Positions 1-6,670 of a stretch of DNA of 7,690 nt are shown in pieces. The notes below the pieces were generated by a model. That model searched no databases. It saw nothing but the letters and a program-made list of their open reading frames with translations, and had not been told where the DNA came from. Numbering within the stretch: position 1 is the first letter of the stretch; every line of letters starts with the position of its first letter. The position numbers were made by a program, and so were the translations under genes. The DNA is from an uncultured Bacteroidota bacterium (GTDB taxonomy: Bacteria; Bacteroidota; Bacteroidia; Flavobacteriales; Flavobacteriaceae), in contig CAIRNC010000102.1 of the NCBI GenBank assembly GCA_903879875.1, positions 1 through 7,690 on the forward strand. The letters run 5' to 3'.

Positions 1-127
1 AGGATTAGGAACTGGTGCTTTATATACCAATAATTTTGATTGTCCATTAACGGTTTCTGAAGGTCAATTGTGGTATAAAAACCATCAAGATTGGGAAGTA
101 GATTTGTTGCAAAAAATAAAAAAATAA
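1..127 (+). CDS. 3' end of an unrecognised protein (partial, left-truncated)
   Basis: The frame beginning at base 2 is open from the window edge to a TAA at 125-127 and gives 41 residues. The start lies outside the window. The visible tail begins GLGTGALYTNNFDCPLTV and ends with a short charged stretch, LLQKIKK. It has no transmembrane segment and no motif that I can assign to a family. Codon use matches the neighbouring genes, and the frame ends cleanly just before a convergent gene, which supports it as a real C-terminus. It converges on miaA with a 30-bp gap. I do not recognise the product and propose no function. Confidence 0.6.
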   Translation, partial: GLGTGALYTNNFDCPLTVSEGQLWYKNHQDWEVDLLQKIKK

Positions 128-133
128 CTACTG

Positions 134-148
134 AAAAATCGGCTTTTT
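134..148. terminator. weak candidate bidirectional terminator
   Basis: A run of five A and a run of five T flank the five bases TCGGC between two convergent stop codons (127 and 158). RNA from either strand could fold into a short A-U hairpin followed by U residues. The stem has no G-C pairs outside the loop, so it would be unstable. The convergent position is the main reason for listing it. Confidence 0.25.
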
Positions 149-157
149 ACACTAAAA

Positions 158-1075
158 TTAAAGCTTGTTTTCAATGAAATCTGCAATTGTTTTAGCGCTC
201 GTTTTAAAGTCAAACCAAGTAACATTTTCAGTTCTTTTGAACCAAGTCATTTGCCTTTTTGAAAAGCGTCGGGTATTTTTCTTGATTTCTTCAATGGCAA
301 ATTCTAGTGAAATATTGTTGTCAAAAAAATCAAATAATTCTCTGTAACCAACCGTTTGTAATGCGTTTAAATTTTTGTTGGGATACAATTCTTTAGCTTC
401 TTGCACTAATCCTTCGTTTAACATAATATCCACCCTACGATTGATTCGGTCATACATTTCAGCACGATCGGCTTCTAAACCAATAATTATCGATGTGAAG
501 TCCCGCTTTCTAGTGTTTTGATTCAAAAAGGAAGAATAGGGTTTGCCAGTTCCGATGCACACTTCTACAAAGCGCATCATCCGTTGCGGATTTTGCAAAG
601 TTTGTGGGTTTTCGGTTTTTATTTTTTCATAATAGAATAAGTCCAAAGCTTTTAATTTTTCTTGCAAAAAGGAAAGCCCTTTGGTTTCAAAATCAAGTTT
701 CACTTGTGCTCTAACTTCCGATTTTATTACAGGAAAGGCATCCATCCCTTTTAAAACCGCATCTACATACAAGCCTGAACCACCCACCATAATTGCATAA
801 TTGTTGTTTTGGTGCAATTCTTTTATACTTTCTATGGCTTCTCGTTCAAAATCGCCAACAGTATAGTTCTCAAAAATAGATTTGTTTTGAATGAAATGAT
901 GTTGGGCAGCAGCCTGTTCTTCTCTAGAAGGAACTGCAGTTCCAATGCTCATTTCTTTAAAAAACTGACGACTATCACACGAAACAATCTCGCAATTGAA
1001 ATGTTGTGCCAAAGCAATACTCAAGGAAGTTTTCCCAATAGCTGTAGGGCCGACGATTGTTATTAGATATTTCAT
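158..1075 (-). CDS. miaA: tRNA dimethylallyltransferase MiaA
   Basis: MiaA transfers a dimethylallyl group from dimethylallyl diphosphate to N6 of A37 in tRNAs that read codons starting with U, the first step towards ms2i6A; it acts in the cytoplasm. The 305-residue product has the usual bacterial length. It shows the P-loop GPTAIGKTS (residues 9-17), the substrate-site stretch CDSRQFFKEMSIGTA (33-47, with the conserved Asp34), GGSGLY near residue 98, NPQRMMRF in the middle, QTVGYREL, and the C-terminal tRNA-binding signature TRRFSKRQMTWFKR. The ATG at 1073-1075 places the P-loop at the expected distance from the N-terminus. No Shine-Dalgarno sequence precedes it, which is usual in Bacteroidota. 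It lies 21 bp downstream of the nuclease-fusion gene on the same strand and is probably co-transcribed with it. Confidence 0.96.
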   Translation of the reverse strand: MKYLITIVGPTAIGKTSLSIALAQHFNCEIVSCDSRQFFKEMSIGTAVPSREEQAAAQHHFIQNKSIFENYTVGDFEREAIESIKELHQNNNYAIMVGGSGLYVDAVLKGMDAFPVIKSEVRAQVKLDFETKGLSFLQEKLKALDLFYYEKIKTENPQTLQNPQRMMRFVEVCIGTGKPYSSFLNQNTRKRDFTSIIIGLEADRAEMYDRINRRVDIMLNEGLVQEAKELYPNKNLNALQTVGYRELFDFFDNNISLEFAIEEIKKNTRRFSKRQMTWFKRTENVTWFDFKTSAKTIADFIENKL

Positions 1076-1096
1076 TTATGATTTAATCAAAAAGTT

Positions 1097-2458
1097 TTAA
1101 AATTTTATCACTTTCAAAGTTTTACTTTTCCGAATATAAGCTTGAATAATATTTCGAGTGTCACGGTTGTTTTGCATTGGAACAAGTATGTTTTTTAGGA
1201 TTTCGATATTGGTAATTTGGTAATTCAAATCATAAAAAGCGTAACCTTTATAAATTCCATTTTCAATCAAAACGGCACTGTGTTCGCTACCATTTCGTCC
1301 TCTATCAACAAGTATCATATTGTTATCCTCGAAGCTATTTTTTTCGATAAAATCCTGAACTCTTTGATTGTATTCTTCAGGTAAAATCTTGCCAATACAT
1401 GCTCCATCACACTCTTTTATTTTATACTGAAAACATTCGTTTTTAGTGATGTACAATCCTGTATATTTTTGGCACAAATGGTAATGTGCTGTAATTCTGA
1501 ACAAAGCATTTTTTGCTTCTTGCAGCGAAGCAAATGAGGTAATTTCTTTTTTTCGTGCATCAGCTTTTTGTAATTTCAAATTCAAATAGCCCTTTTCATC
1601 TTTCTCAGCATAAAGTGCAAACTGAAAAATACTTTTTCTTTGCGCCCGATTTAGCATAGGTTTGTTGATTTTAATCTCTTCGCTTTCTTTCAGCAACGCA
1701 ATGAGTTCGCTGCCAGTTTCATCGTAGGTTACGGTATAAACTTCGGTTTGAATTTTTTTACATTTGGTTGTAGTTCCTGTAAAATGCTGATTGATGCGTT
1801 TTTTTATGTTGCGGCTTTTGCCAATGTAAATCAGTTTTCCCTGTTCGTCGTGAATGTAATAAACACCTATTTTGGCAGGCAAACTTGCTACAATGTCCAA
1901 TAATTTTGGAGCGATACCTTTTTGGATTTCAAATTTAATATGCGCTGCAACGATTTCTTTATTCAAGTCTTTGTCCAATAGCATTTTGAACAATTTTACG
2001 GTTGCCAATGCATCACCACTAGCGCGATGCCTATCTGCCATAGGAATTCCTAGTGCTCTCACTAATTTTCCTAAGCTGTAAGAAGGTTGTTCTGGAATTA
2101 CAATTTTGGCTAATTCAACAGTGCAAAGTGTTTTTGCTTGAAAATCGTAACCTAAACGTCTGAACTCTGTTCGTAAAATTCGATAATCGAAAGAAGCATT
2201 ATGTGCTACTATGATACAATCTTGAGTAATTTCGATAATGCGTTTGGCAACTTCAAAGAACTTTGGAGCCAACCTCAACATCTCATTATTAATTCCCGTT
2301 AATTTTACTACAAAAGGCTGAATCGGAATTTCAGGATTCACCAAACTGATAAATTGATCCACCACTTCATGACCATCAAATTTATAAATGGCGATTTCCG
2401 TAATTCCTTCTTCGTTAAATTGCCCTCCAGTGGTTTCTATGTCTAGTATTGCGTACAA
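1097..2458 (-). CDS. DEDDh exonuclease fused to a GIY-YIG (UvrC/Cho-like) nuclease domain
   Basis: This 453-residue protein carries two nuclease domains. Residues 1-165 form a DnaQ/Pol III epsilon-type 3'-5' exonuclease: ExoI is DIETTG (Asp6, Glu8), ExoII is HNASFD (Asp91), and ExoIII is HRASGD (His144, Asp149), so all DEDDh residues are present. Residues about 195-272 form a GIY-YIG domain like that of UvrC and Cho: GVYYI, then YIGKS (211-215), Arg221, His225, and the probable catalytic Glu258 in ALLKESEEIK, followed by a P-x-x-N motif ending at Asn270. A four-cysteine cluster follows (Cys329, 342, 350, 354), also as in UvrC. The C-terminal 95 residues are not assigned. The UvrC C-terminal RNase H-like nuclease and the helix-hairpin-helix region are absent, so it is not UvrC. 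DNA repair or nucleic-acid trimming is likely, but the substrate cannot be read from the sequence. The start is TTG at 2456-2458: the frame has a stop four codons upstream, and the first internal Met (residue 60) would delete ExoI. An ATT just upstream is a less likely start. Confidence 0.9.
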   Translation of the reverse strand: MYAILDIETTGGQFNEEGITEIAIYKFDGHEVVDQFISLVNPEIPIQPFVVKLTGINNEMLRLAPKFFEVAKRIIEITQDCIIVAHNASFDYRILRTEFRRLGYDFQAKTLCTVELAKIVIPEQPSYSLGKLVRALGIPMADRHRASGDALATVKLFKMLLDKDLNKEIVAAHIKFEIQKGIAPKLLDIVASLPAKIGVYYIHDEQGKLIYIGKSRNIKKRINQHFTGTTTKCKKIQTEVYTVTYDETGSELIALLKESEEIKINKPMLNRAQRKSIFQFALYAEKDEKGYLNLKLQKADARKKEITSFASLQEAKNALFRITAHYHLCQKYTGLYITKNECFQYKIKECDGACIGKILPEEYNQRVQDFIEKNSFEDNNMILVDRGRNGSEHSAVLIENGIYKGYAFYDLNYQITNIEILKNILVPMQNNRDTRNIIQAYIRKSKTLKVIKF

Positions 2459-2463
2459 AATAA

Positions 2464-2540
2464 GTTATTAATGTTCAGTTTTTAGTGTTCAGATGTCTAA
2501 TCTGAAATCAATAATCGTTAATCGTCAATCAAAAATCAGA
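2464..2540. repeat. degenerate tandem heptamer array, about 11 units
   Basis: The whole gap between yggS and the nuclease gene can be read as consecutive 7-bp units without a phase slip. Six units from 2499 to 2540 each begin with AATC on the plus strand and then have three variable bases (TGA, AAT, GTT, GTC, AAA, AGA). Upstream of them, units at 2464 and 2478 read GTTATTA and GTTTTTA, and units at 2471 and 2485 read ATGTTCA and GTGTTCA, so two units together form a 14-bp repeat. The unit at 2492 is a poor match. The last unit covers the yggS stop codon (2536-2538) and its final Ile codon. The function is unknown. It is not a CRISPR array, since the units are too short and have no spacers. 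Confidence 0.75.
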
Positions 2541-3201
2541 TTCGTCCCCCAAAGATACTACTTCCAATCCGAACCATTGTGCTACCACAAGCAATTGCAA
2601 GTTGATAATCGCCACTCATTCCCATTGAAAGCGTTGAAGGTTGTAGGTTATAGGTTGTAGGTTGGGGTTTTAAAGTCTCAAATATCGCTTTCAAATGAAG
2701 AAATTCTTTTTTTATTTGACTTTCATTTTCTGTAAAAGTAGCCATTCCCATCAAACCAATTATTCTAATATTTTTTAAGTCTTTAAATGCTTCTGAAGTC
2801 AATAATATATTGAGTTCCGATGCGTCTAAACCAAATTTAGTTTCTTCTTCGGCAATGTGTATTTGCAGTAAACAATTAATTATTCTTTGATGCTTCAGGG
2901 CTTGTTTGTTTATTTCTTGCAATAATTTAAAACTATCCACACCATGAATCAAACTTACATATTCAGCCATGAATTTGACTTTGTTGGTTTGTACGTGTCC
3001 AATCATGTGCCATTCGATGTCTTTCGGCATCGTTTCCCATTTTTCGGTCATTTCTTGGATTTTGTTTTCTCCAAAAACACGCTGACCTGATTGATAAGCT
3101 TCCATCAAGTCGGAAATCGGTTTGGTTTTAGAAACTGCAACTAAGGTGATGTTTGCTGGTAATGAAGCTTTTATTCGCTCTAAATTATTTTTTATAGCCA
3201 T
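2536..3201 (-). CDS. yggS: YggS/PROSC-family pyridoxal-phosphate homeostasis protein
   Basis: YggS proteins are cytoplasmic, single-domain, alanine-racemase-fold proteins that bind PLP but have no established catalytic activity; they influence vitamin B6 and amino-acid balance. The 221-residue product has the PLP lysine in AVSKTKP (Lys25), FGENKIQE (43-50), WHMIGHVQTNK (64-74), LMGMA (150-154), and the C-terminal phosphate-binding stretch LSMGMSGD (191-198) followed by STMVRIGSSIFG. The ATG at 3199-3201 gives the N-terminus expected for the family. Residues about 178-190 (including PTTYNLQPST) look like a low-conservation linker and are encoded largely by a heptamer repeat. The stop codon lies inside another heptamer array. 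The gene lies 88 bp downstream of meaB and 77 bp upstream of the nuclease fusion, all on one strand. Confidence 0.95.
   Translation of the reverse strand: MAIKNNLERIKASLPANITLVAVSKTKPISDLMEAYQSGQRVFGENKIQEMTEKWETMPKDIEWHMIGHVQTNKVKFMAEYVSLIHGVDSFKLLQEINKQALKHQRIINCLLQIHIAEEETKFGLDASELNILLTSEAFKDLKNIRIIGLMGMATFTENESQIKKEFLHLKAIFETLKPQPTTYNLQPSTLSMGMSGDYQLAIACGSTMVRIGSSIFGGRI
2639..2666. repeat. four-unit heptamer repeat inside yggS
   Basis: Four consecutive 7-bp units occur on the plus strand: GGTTGTA at 2639, GGTTATA at 2646, GGTTGTA at 2653, and a diverged GGTTGGG at 2660. They are antisense to yggS and encode about residues 179-188 of YggS, just before the conserved LSMGMSGD motif. Because 7 is not a multiple of 3, each unit is read in a different frame, which explains why the protein shows no obvious peptide repeat. 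Confidence 0.8.
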
Positions 3202-3252
3202 TGAAGATTTGTAATTGAAGTTTTGCTTGTTTGCAATTTTTAATATTTGAAG

Positions 3253-3260
3253 TAAAGATA
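3253..3260 (-). promoter_or_regulatory. possible yggS promoter -7 element (weak)
   Basis: On the minus strand this reads TATCTTTA, one mismatch from the Bacteroidota -7 consensus TAnnTTTG, and lies about 50 bp upstream of the yggS ATG. No TTG -33 element is visible at the normal distance. The 88-bp gap after meaB leaves room for a promoter, but read-through from meaB is equally possible. Confidence 0.2.
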
Positions 3261-3289
3261 TTGAAATCCGTTACATTTATTTAGAAAAG

Positions 3290-4366
3290 CTATTTTATAA
3301 AATACTTTTCTAACAAAATCTGAGCAGCAGCAAAAGGGGAAATTTCATTGTTTTGTACTGCCTTTTTATGTACTTCCAAGGCTTGTTGAATTTCAGGATG
3401 ATTATAAAAATGATTAGTTAATTGCTCGTTTATGGTTTCCAACATCCAATATTGATTTTGATCTGCGCGCTTTTCAAAGAAATAACTATTTTCTTTTGTG
3501 AGAGAAAGAAATTGTTCAATTCCCGACCAAACTTCTGGAATTCCTTCGTGAGTTATCGCACTACAAGTGGAAGTTGTTGGCGTCCAACCTGATTTTTTGG
3601 ATGGGAAAAGATGCAAAGCCCTTCCGAATTCTGCCTTTGCTAATTTCGCTTTAGTTTTATTATCACCGTCTGCTTTATTGATGACAATCGCATCAGCCAT
3701 TTCCATTATTCCTCGTTTTATGCCTTGCAATTCATCGCCTGCACCCGAAATTTTCAATAATAAAAAGAAATCAACCATGCTATGAACAGCGGTTTCACTC
3801 TGCCCTACTCCAACGGTTTCAATAATAATAACATCAAAGCCACAAGCCTCACAAAGTGTGATGGTTTCTCGCGTTTTTCGAGCTACCCCGCCCAAAGTTT
3901 CTCCAGCAGCTGAAGGTCTGATGTAGGCGTTTTTGTCTTTTACCAGTTCTTCCATTCGGGTTTTATCACCCAGAATACTTCCGTGCGAAAGGGAACTGCT
4001 CGGATCCACTGCAAGAACGGCAACTTTCTTTCCTAAGTTTGTCAAATGTTTACCAAAAGCTTCAATAAAAGTGCTCTTTCCTACTCCGGGAACACCGGTA
4101 ATTCCTATTCTAACCGACTTGTTTGCATGAGGCAAACAGGCATTTATTACTTCATTAGCTTTAGCCAAATGAGTTGGATTTGTACTTTCTACCAAGGTAA
4201 TTGCTCTGCTTAATGCCGTAATATTTCCTTCCAATATTCCAGAAATCAATTCATTTGCAGCAGGTTGAATTTTCCTAAAGTGCTGAATTTGCCCAACTGA
4301 AACGGCACTAATGCTCTCAGGCGAATCAATCCCAGGTTTTTCGTGAAGAGCCGATTTATTTGTCAT
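3290..4366 (-). CDS. meaB: methylmalonyl-CoA mutase-associated GTPase MeaB (ArgK/LAO family)
   Basis: MeaB is a G3E-family P-loop GTPase that guards adenosylcobalamin-dependent methylmalonyl-CoA mutase, controlling cofactor loading and protecting the enzyme from inactivation. Using the ATG at 4364-4366 the product is 358 residues. It shows Walker A GVPGVGKST (91-99), DPSSS (121-125) followed by HGSILGDKTRM, the switch/Walker B stretch ETVGVGQSE (183-191), and the guanine-specificity motif NKAD (230-233). A C-terminal helical region, of the kind used for dimerisation in this family, follows. A TTG 18 bp further upstream would add six residues, but it overlaps a likely -7 promoter element and precedes a good ATG, so the ATG is preferred. 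The mutase subunits are not in the window, so the partner must be encoded elsewhere or outside the window. The gene reads away from the AEC transporter across a divergent promoter region. Confidence 0.94.
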   Translation of the reverse strand: MTNKSALHEKPGIDSPESISAVSVGQIQHFRKIQPAANELISGILEGNITALSRAITLVESTNPTHLAKANEVINACLPHANKSVRIGITGVPGVGKSTFIEAFGKHLTNLGKKVAVLAVDPSSSLSHGSILGDKTRMEELVKDKNAYIRPSAAGETLGGVARKTRETITLCEACGFDVIIIETVGVGQSETAVHSMVDFFLLLKISGAGDELQGIKRGIMEMADAIVINKADGDNKTKAKLAKAEFGRALHLFPSKKSGWTPTTSTCSAITHEGIPEVWSGIEQFLSLTKENSYFFEKRADQNQYWMLETINEQLTNHFYNHPEIQQALEVHKKAVQNNEISPFAAAQILLEKYFIK

Positions 4367-4381
4367 AAGTATTAATAAAAA

Positions 4382-4389
4382 CAAAATTC
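4382..4389 (-). promoter_or_regulatory. candidate -7 element of the meaB promoter
   Basis: On the minus strand this reads GAATTTTG, one mismatch from TAnnTTTG. A TTTA at 4413-4410, about 20 bases upstream, could act as a degenerate -33 element in place of TTG. Transcription would begin close to the ATG at 4366 and leave a short leader of about 10 bases. The element includes the alternative TTG codon, which argues against that codon being a start. Confidence 0.35.
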
Positions 4390-4493
4390 TATTTAGTAAA
4401 ATTAGTATTTAAACCCGAATTGCGCTAATTAGCATCAAAAAAATATTTATCCTAAACTAAAATTAAAATTTTAAAGCAAAACATTTAAAGTAG

Positions 4494-4501
4494 TATTTTT
4501 G
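4494..4501 (+). promoter_or_regulatory. -7 element of the AEC/MFS operon promoter
   Basis: TATTTTTG matches the Bacteroidota -7 consensus TAnnTTTG in every fixed position. It lies 17 bp before the AEC-transporter ATG, so the transcript would start about 10 bases before the start codon. The -33 element is poor: no TTG is present at the expected spacing, only a T-rich stretch near 4469-4473. The exact -7 match in a divergent gap is the main support. Confidence 0.5.
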
Positions 4502-4518
4502 CAGCACTTTTTAAAACT

Positions 4519-5430
4519 ATGGAAAACATTATTCTTATTTTTCTTTGTTTACTTGTTGGTTTTGTATTGCAAAGGGTTAAAGATTTTCCTGCCAATAGCT
4601 ATAAAACACTTAACCTATTCGTTATTTATATTGCGCTTCCAGCCTTGTCGTTATATTATATTCCCAAAATAGATTTATCCATTAAGCTATTGTATCCTAT
4701 CGGAATTGCTTGGATTGGATTTCTGATTGCTTTTCTATTTTTTAGTTTATTAGGTAAAGCATTAGGATGGTCTCGAAAATTAATTGGCTGCTTGACATTA
4801 ACGGCAGGTTTGGGTAATACCTCTTTTGTTGGATTTCCGATTATTGAAACTTTATTTGGTAAAAAAGGGCTCGAAACGGCAATCATTGTCGATCAACCTG
4901 GCACTTTTGTAGTACTTTCTACTTTGGCTATTGTGGTGGCTTCATTATATTCGAATAAAGAAGTTTCGTTTCCGATTCTTGTAAAAAAAATAGCCTTTTT
5001 CCCTCCATTTATCACATTTGTAATGGCATGTGTAATGAACATTTGTGGCTTTGATTTTAGTGATGTCATGCAATTGGTCTTCCAAAAACTTGGCGCAACC
5101 GTTACCCCAGTTGCACTTCTAGCCGTTGGATTGCAATTAAAATTCGACAGAAACAGCAAACATTGGCAATTTTTAGGGCTAGGATTGTTTTTTAAATTGA
5201 TGCTAATGCCTGCCTTTTTTTATATTTTATATGTTCTACTACTCCATCAAAATTCCGAAATGATACAAATTTCAATTACCGAATCTGCTATGGCACCAAT
5301 GATTACAGGGGCAATTCTAGCATCAACCTATGGGTTAAAACCCAAACTGAGCAGTATGATGGTCGGTTTTGGAATTCCAATTTCTTTTATAACAATTGCC
5401 TTTTGGCATTGGTTTTTACTTACTTTTTAA
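4519..5430 (+). CDS. AEC (auxin efflux carrier) family permease
   Basis: This is a 303-residue inner-membrane protein with about ten hydrophobic segments, near residues 2-18, 33-49, 56-78, 88-108, 119-144, 153-175, 188-205, 216-242, 252-270 and 278-302. The paired bundle arrangement, the proline in the second segment (Pro41, in IALPALS), the motif GNTSFVGFP (99-107), and the second-half motif TPVALLAVGL (196-205) are typical of the AEC family. Family members export or exchange small organic anions or amino-acid-like compounds; the substrate cannot be deduced here. The ATG at 4519 directly precedes the first membrane segment. It is the first gene of a plus-strand operon, and the MFS gene begins 4 bp after its stop. 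Confidence 0.88.
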   Translation: MENIILIFLCLLVGFVLQRVKDFPANSYKTLNLFVIYIALPALSLYYIPKIDLSIKLLYPIGIAWIGFLIAFLFFSLLGKALGWSRKLIGCLTLTAGLGNTSFVGFPIIETLFGKKGLETAIIVDQPGTFVVLSTLAIVVASLYSNKEVSFPILVKKIAFFPPFITFVMACVMNICGFDFSDVMQLVFQKLGATVTPVALLAVGLQLKFDRNSKHWQFLGLGLFFKLMLMPAFFYILYVLLLHQNSEMIQISITESAMAPMITGAILASTYGLKPKLSSMMVGFGIPISFITIAFWHWFLLTF

Positions 5431-5434
5431 ATTT

Positions 5435-6628
5435 ATGAAAACTACAACAACAAACGATTCGGGACAAAAAATGGTATTTTCAATACTCTTTTTTATCAGT
5501 TTTGCACATTTATTAAACGATTTAATTCAAGCCGTGATTCCATCGGTTTATCCCATATTAAAACAAAATTATAATCTTTCGTTTTCACAAATCGGGTTAA
5601 TTACTTTTGCTTTTCAACTAACAGCATCCATTTTCCAACCTTTTGTAGGCTATTATACAGACAAATATCCAAAGCCTTTTTCTCAAGTTTACGGAATGTT
5701 TTTCTCCTTAGCGGGAATCGTTTCTATTTCATTTGCTGATAATTTCTATTGGATATTGCTTTCTGTTTGTCTAATCGGAACAGGTTCTGCTATTTTTCAT
5801 CCGGAGTCAGCACGAATTTCAAACTTAGCTTCCGGCGGTAGACGCGGTTTAGCACAATCTATTTTTCAAGTTGGAGGCAATTTCGGAACAGCACTTGGCC
5901 CGTTATTAGTGGCTTTAATAGTAGTGCCTAATTCTCAAAAACACATACTTTGGTTTATTATCGCAGCCGTTATTGGACTTTCGATTATTACAAAAATTGC
6001 TTTTTGGTACAAATCACATCTTGTTGTTGGAAAACACAAAAAATATCCGATAATTGATTTTCATAATTTACCAAAAAAAAGAGTCCAACTCTCAATTGCT
6101 ATTTTGCTGATTGTCATCTTTTCTAAATTCTTTTACTCTGCTAGTTTATCTACCTATTACACTTTTTATGTAATGGATAAATTTCATCTTTCGATTCAGC
6201 AAGCCCAATTTCATTTGTTTATTTATCTGATAGCTTATGCTATCGGTACTATCTTAGGCGGACCGTTGGGTGATAAATTTGGTCGGAAATATATTATATG
6301 GTTTTCTGTTTTTGGCGCTACTCCATTTGCCTTGTTACTTCCTTATGCCAACCTTTTTTATACAGATGTATTAATGATTGTAATCGGAATTATTATTTCT
6401 TCAGCATTTCCTGCAATAATCGTGTATGCACAAGAATTATTGCCTAAAAAACTCGGAATGATATCTGGGCTTTTCTACGGATTTGCCTTCGGGATGGGAG
6501 CATTAGGCTCTGCTTTATTAGGTATTTTAGCCGATCATAAAGGGATTATTTTTGTGTATCACATTTGCTCTTTTTTACCCATCATTGGAATTATTTGTTA
6601 CTTTTTGCCTAATTTAAAGAAGAAATAA
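5435..6628 (+). CDS. MFS transporter of the fosmidomycin-resistance (Fsr) type
   Basis: This 397-residue protein has about twelve predicted membrane segments in two halves joined by a basic cytoplasmic loop (about 190-217). The MFS motif A appears after segment 2 (GYYTDKYPKP, from Gly72) and again in the second half (GGPLGDKFGRK, 275-285). FHPESAR (121-127) and the YAQELLP stretch (331-337) resemble the Fsr subgroup, whose best-known member confers fosmidomycin resistance in E. coli when overproduced; the natural substrate here is unknown. The ATG at 5435 is preferred. A TTG at 5396 would overlap the AEC gene by 35 bp and add 13 residues not typical of the family. The 4-bp gap after the AEC stop implies co-transcription and probably coupled translation. 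Confidence 0.9.
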   Translation: MKTTTTNDSGQKMVFSILFFISFAHLLNDLIQAVIPSVYPILKQNYNLSFSQIGLITFAFQLTASIFQPFVGYYTDKYPKPFSQVYGMFFSLAGIVSISFADNFYWILLSVCLIGTGSAIFHPESARISNLASGGRRGLAQSIFQVGGNFGTALGPLLVALIVVPNSQKHILWFIIAAVIGLSIITKIAFWYKSHLVVGKHKKYPIIDFHNLPKKRVQLSIAILLIVIFSKFFYSASLSTYYTFYVMDKFHLSIQQAQFHLFIYLIAYAIGTILGGPLGDKFGRKYIIWFSVFGATPFALLLPYANLFYTDVLMIVIGIIISSAFPAIIVYAQELLPKKLGMISGLFYGFAFGMGALGSALLGILADHKGIIFVYHICSFLPIIGIICYFLPNLKKK

Positions 6629-6670
6629 TCATCAATTGCACTGTCTAATTTCATTTTAAACCCTATTCTT

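Noticed and set aside
809..1066. Plus-strand open frame opposite miaA, and similar short frames opposite the nuclease, meaB and AEC genes
   Set aside because: They lie wholly within well-supported genes on the other strand, have no recognisable motifs, and have the composition of antisense shadows.
1097..2458. A true UvrC or a DNA polymerase III epsilon subunit
   Set aside because: It lacks the UvrC C-terminal nuclease and helix-hairpin-helix region. The DEDDh exonuclease is fused to a GIY-YIG domain, which the replicative epsilon subunit does not have.
2464..2540. CRISPR array or phage attachment site
   Set aside because: The units are 7 bp, directly adjacent and without spacers; there is no cas gene, integrase or flanking duplication.
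4382..4384. TTG as the meaB start, adding six residues
   Set aside because: An ATG lies 18 bp downstream, the extra residues MFLLIL are not typical of the family, and the TTG is part of a likely -7 promoter element.
5396..5434. TTG start for the MFS transporter, overlapping the AEC gene
   Set aside because: The ATG at 5435 fits the family N-terminus and gives a 4-bp gap after the AEC stop. The added 13 residues are simply the AEC 3' end read in another frame.
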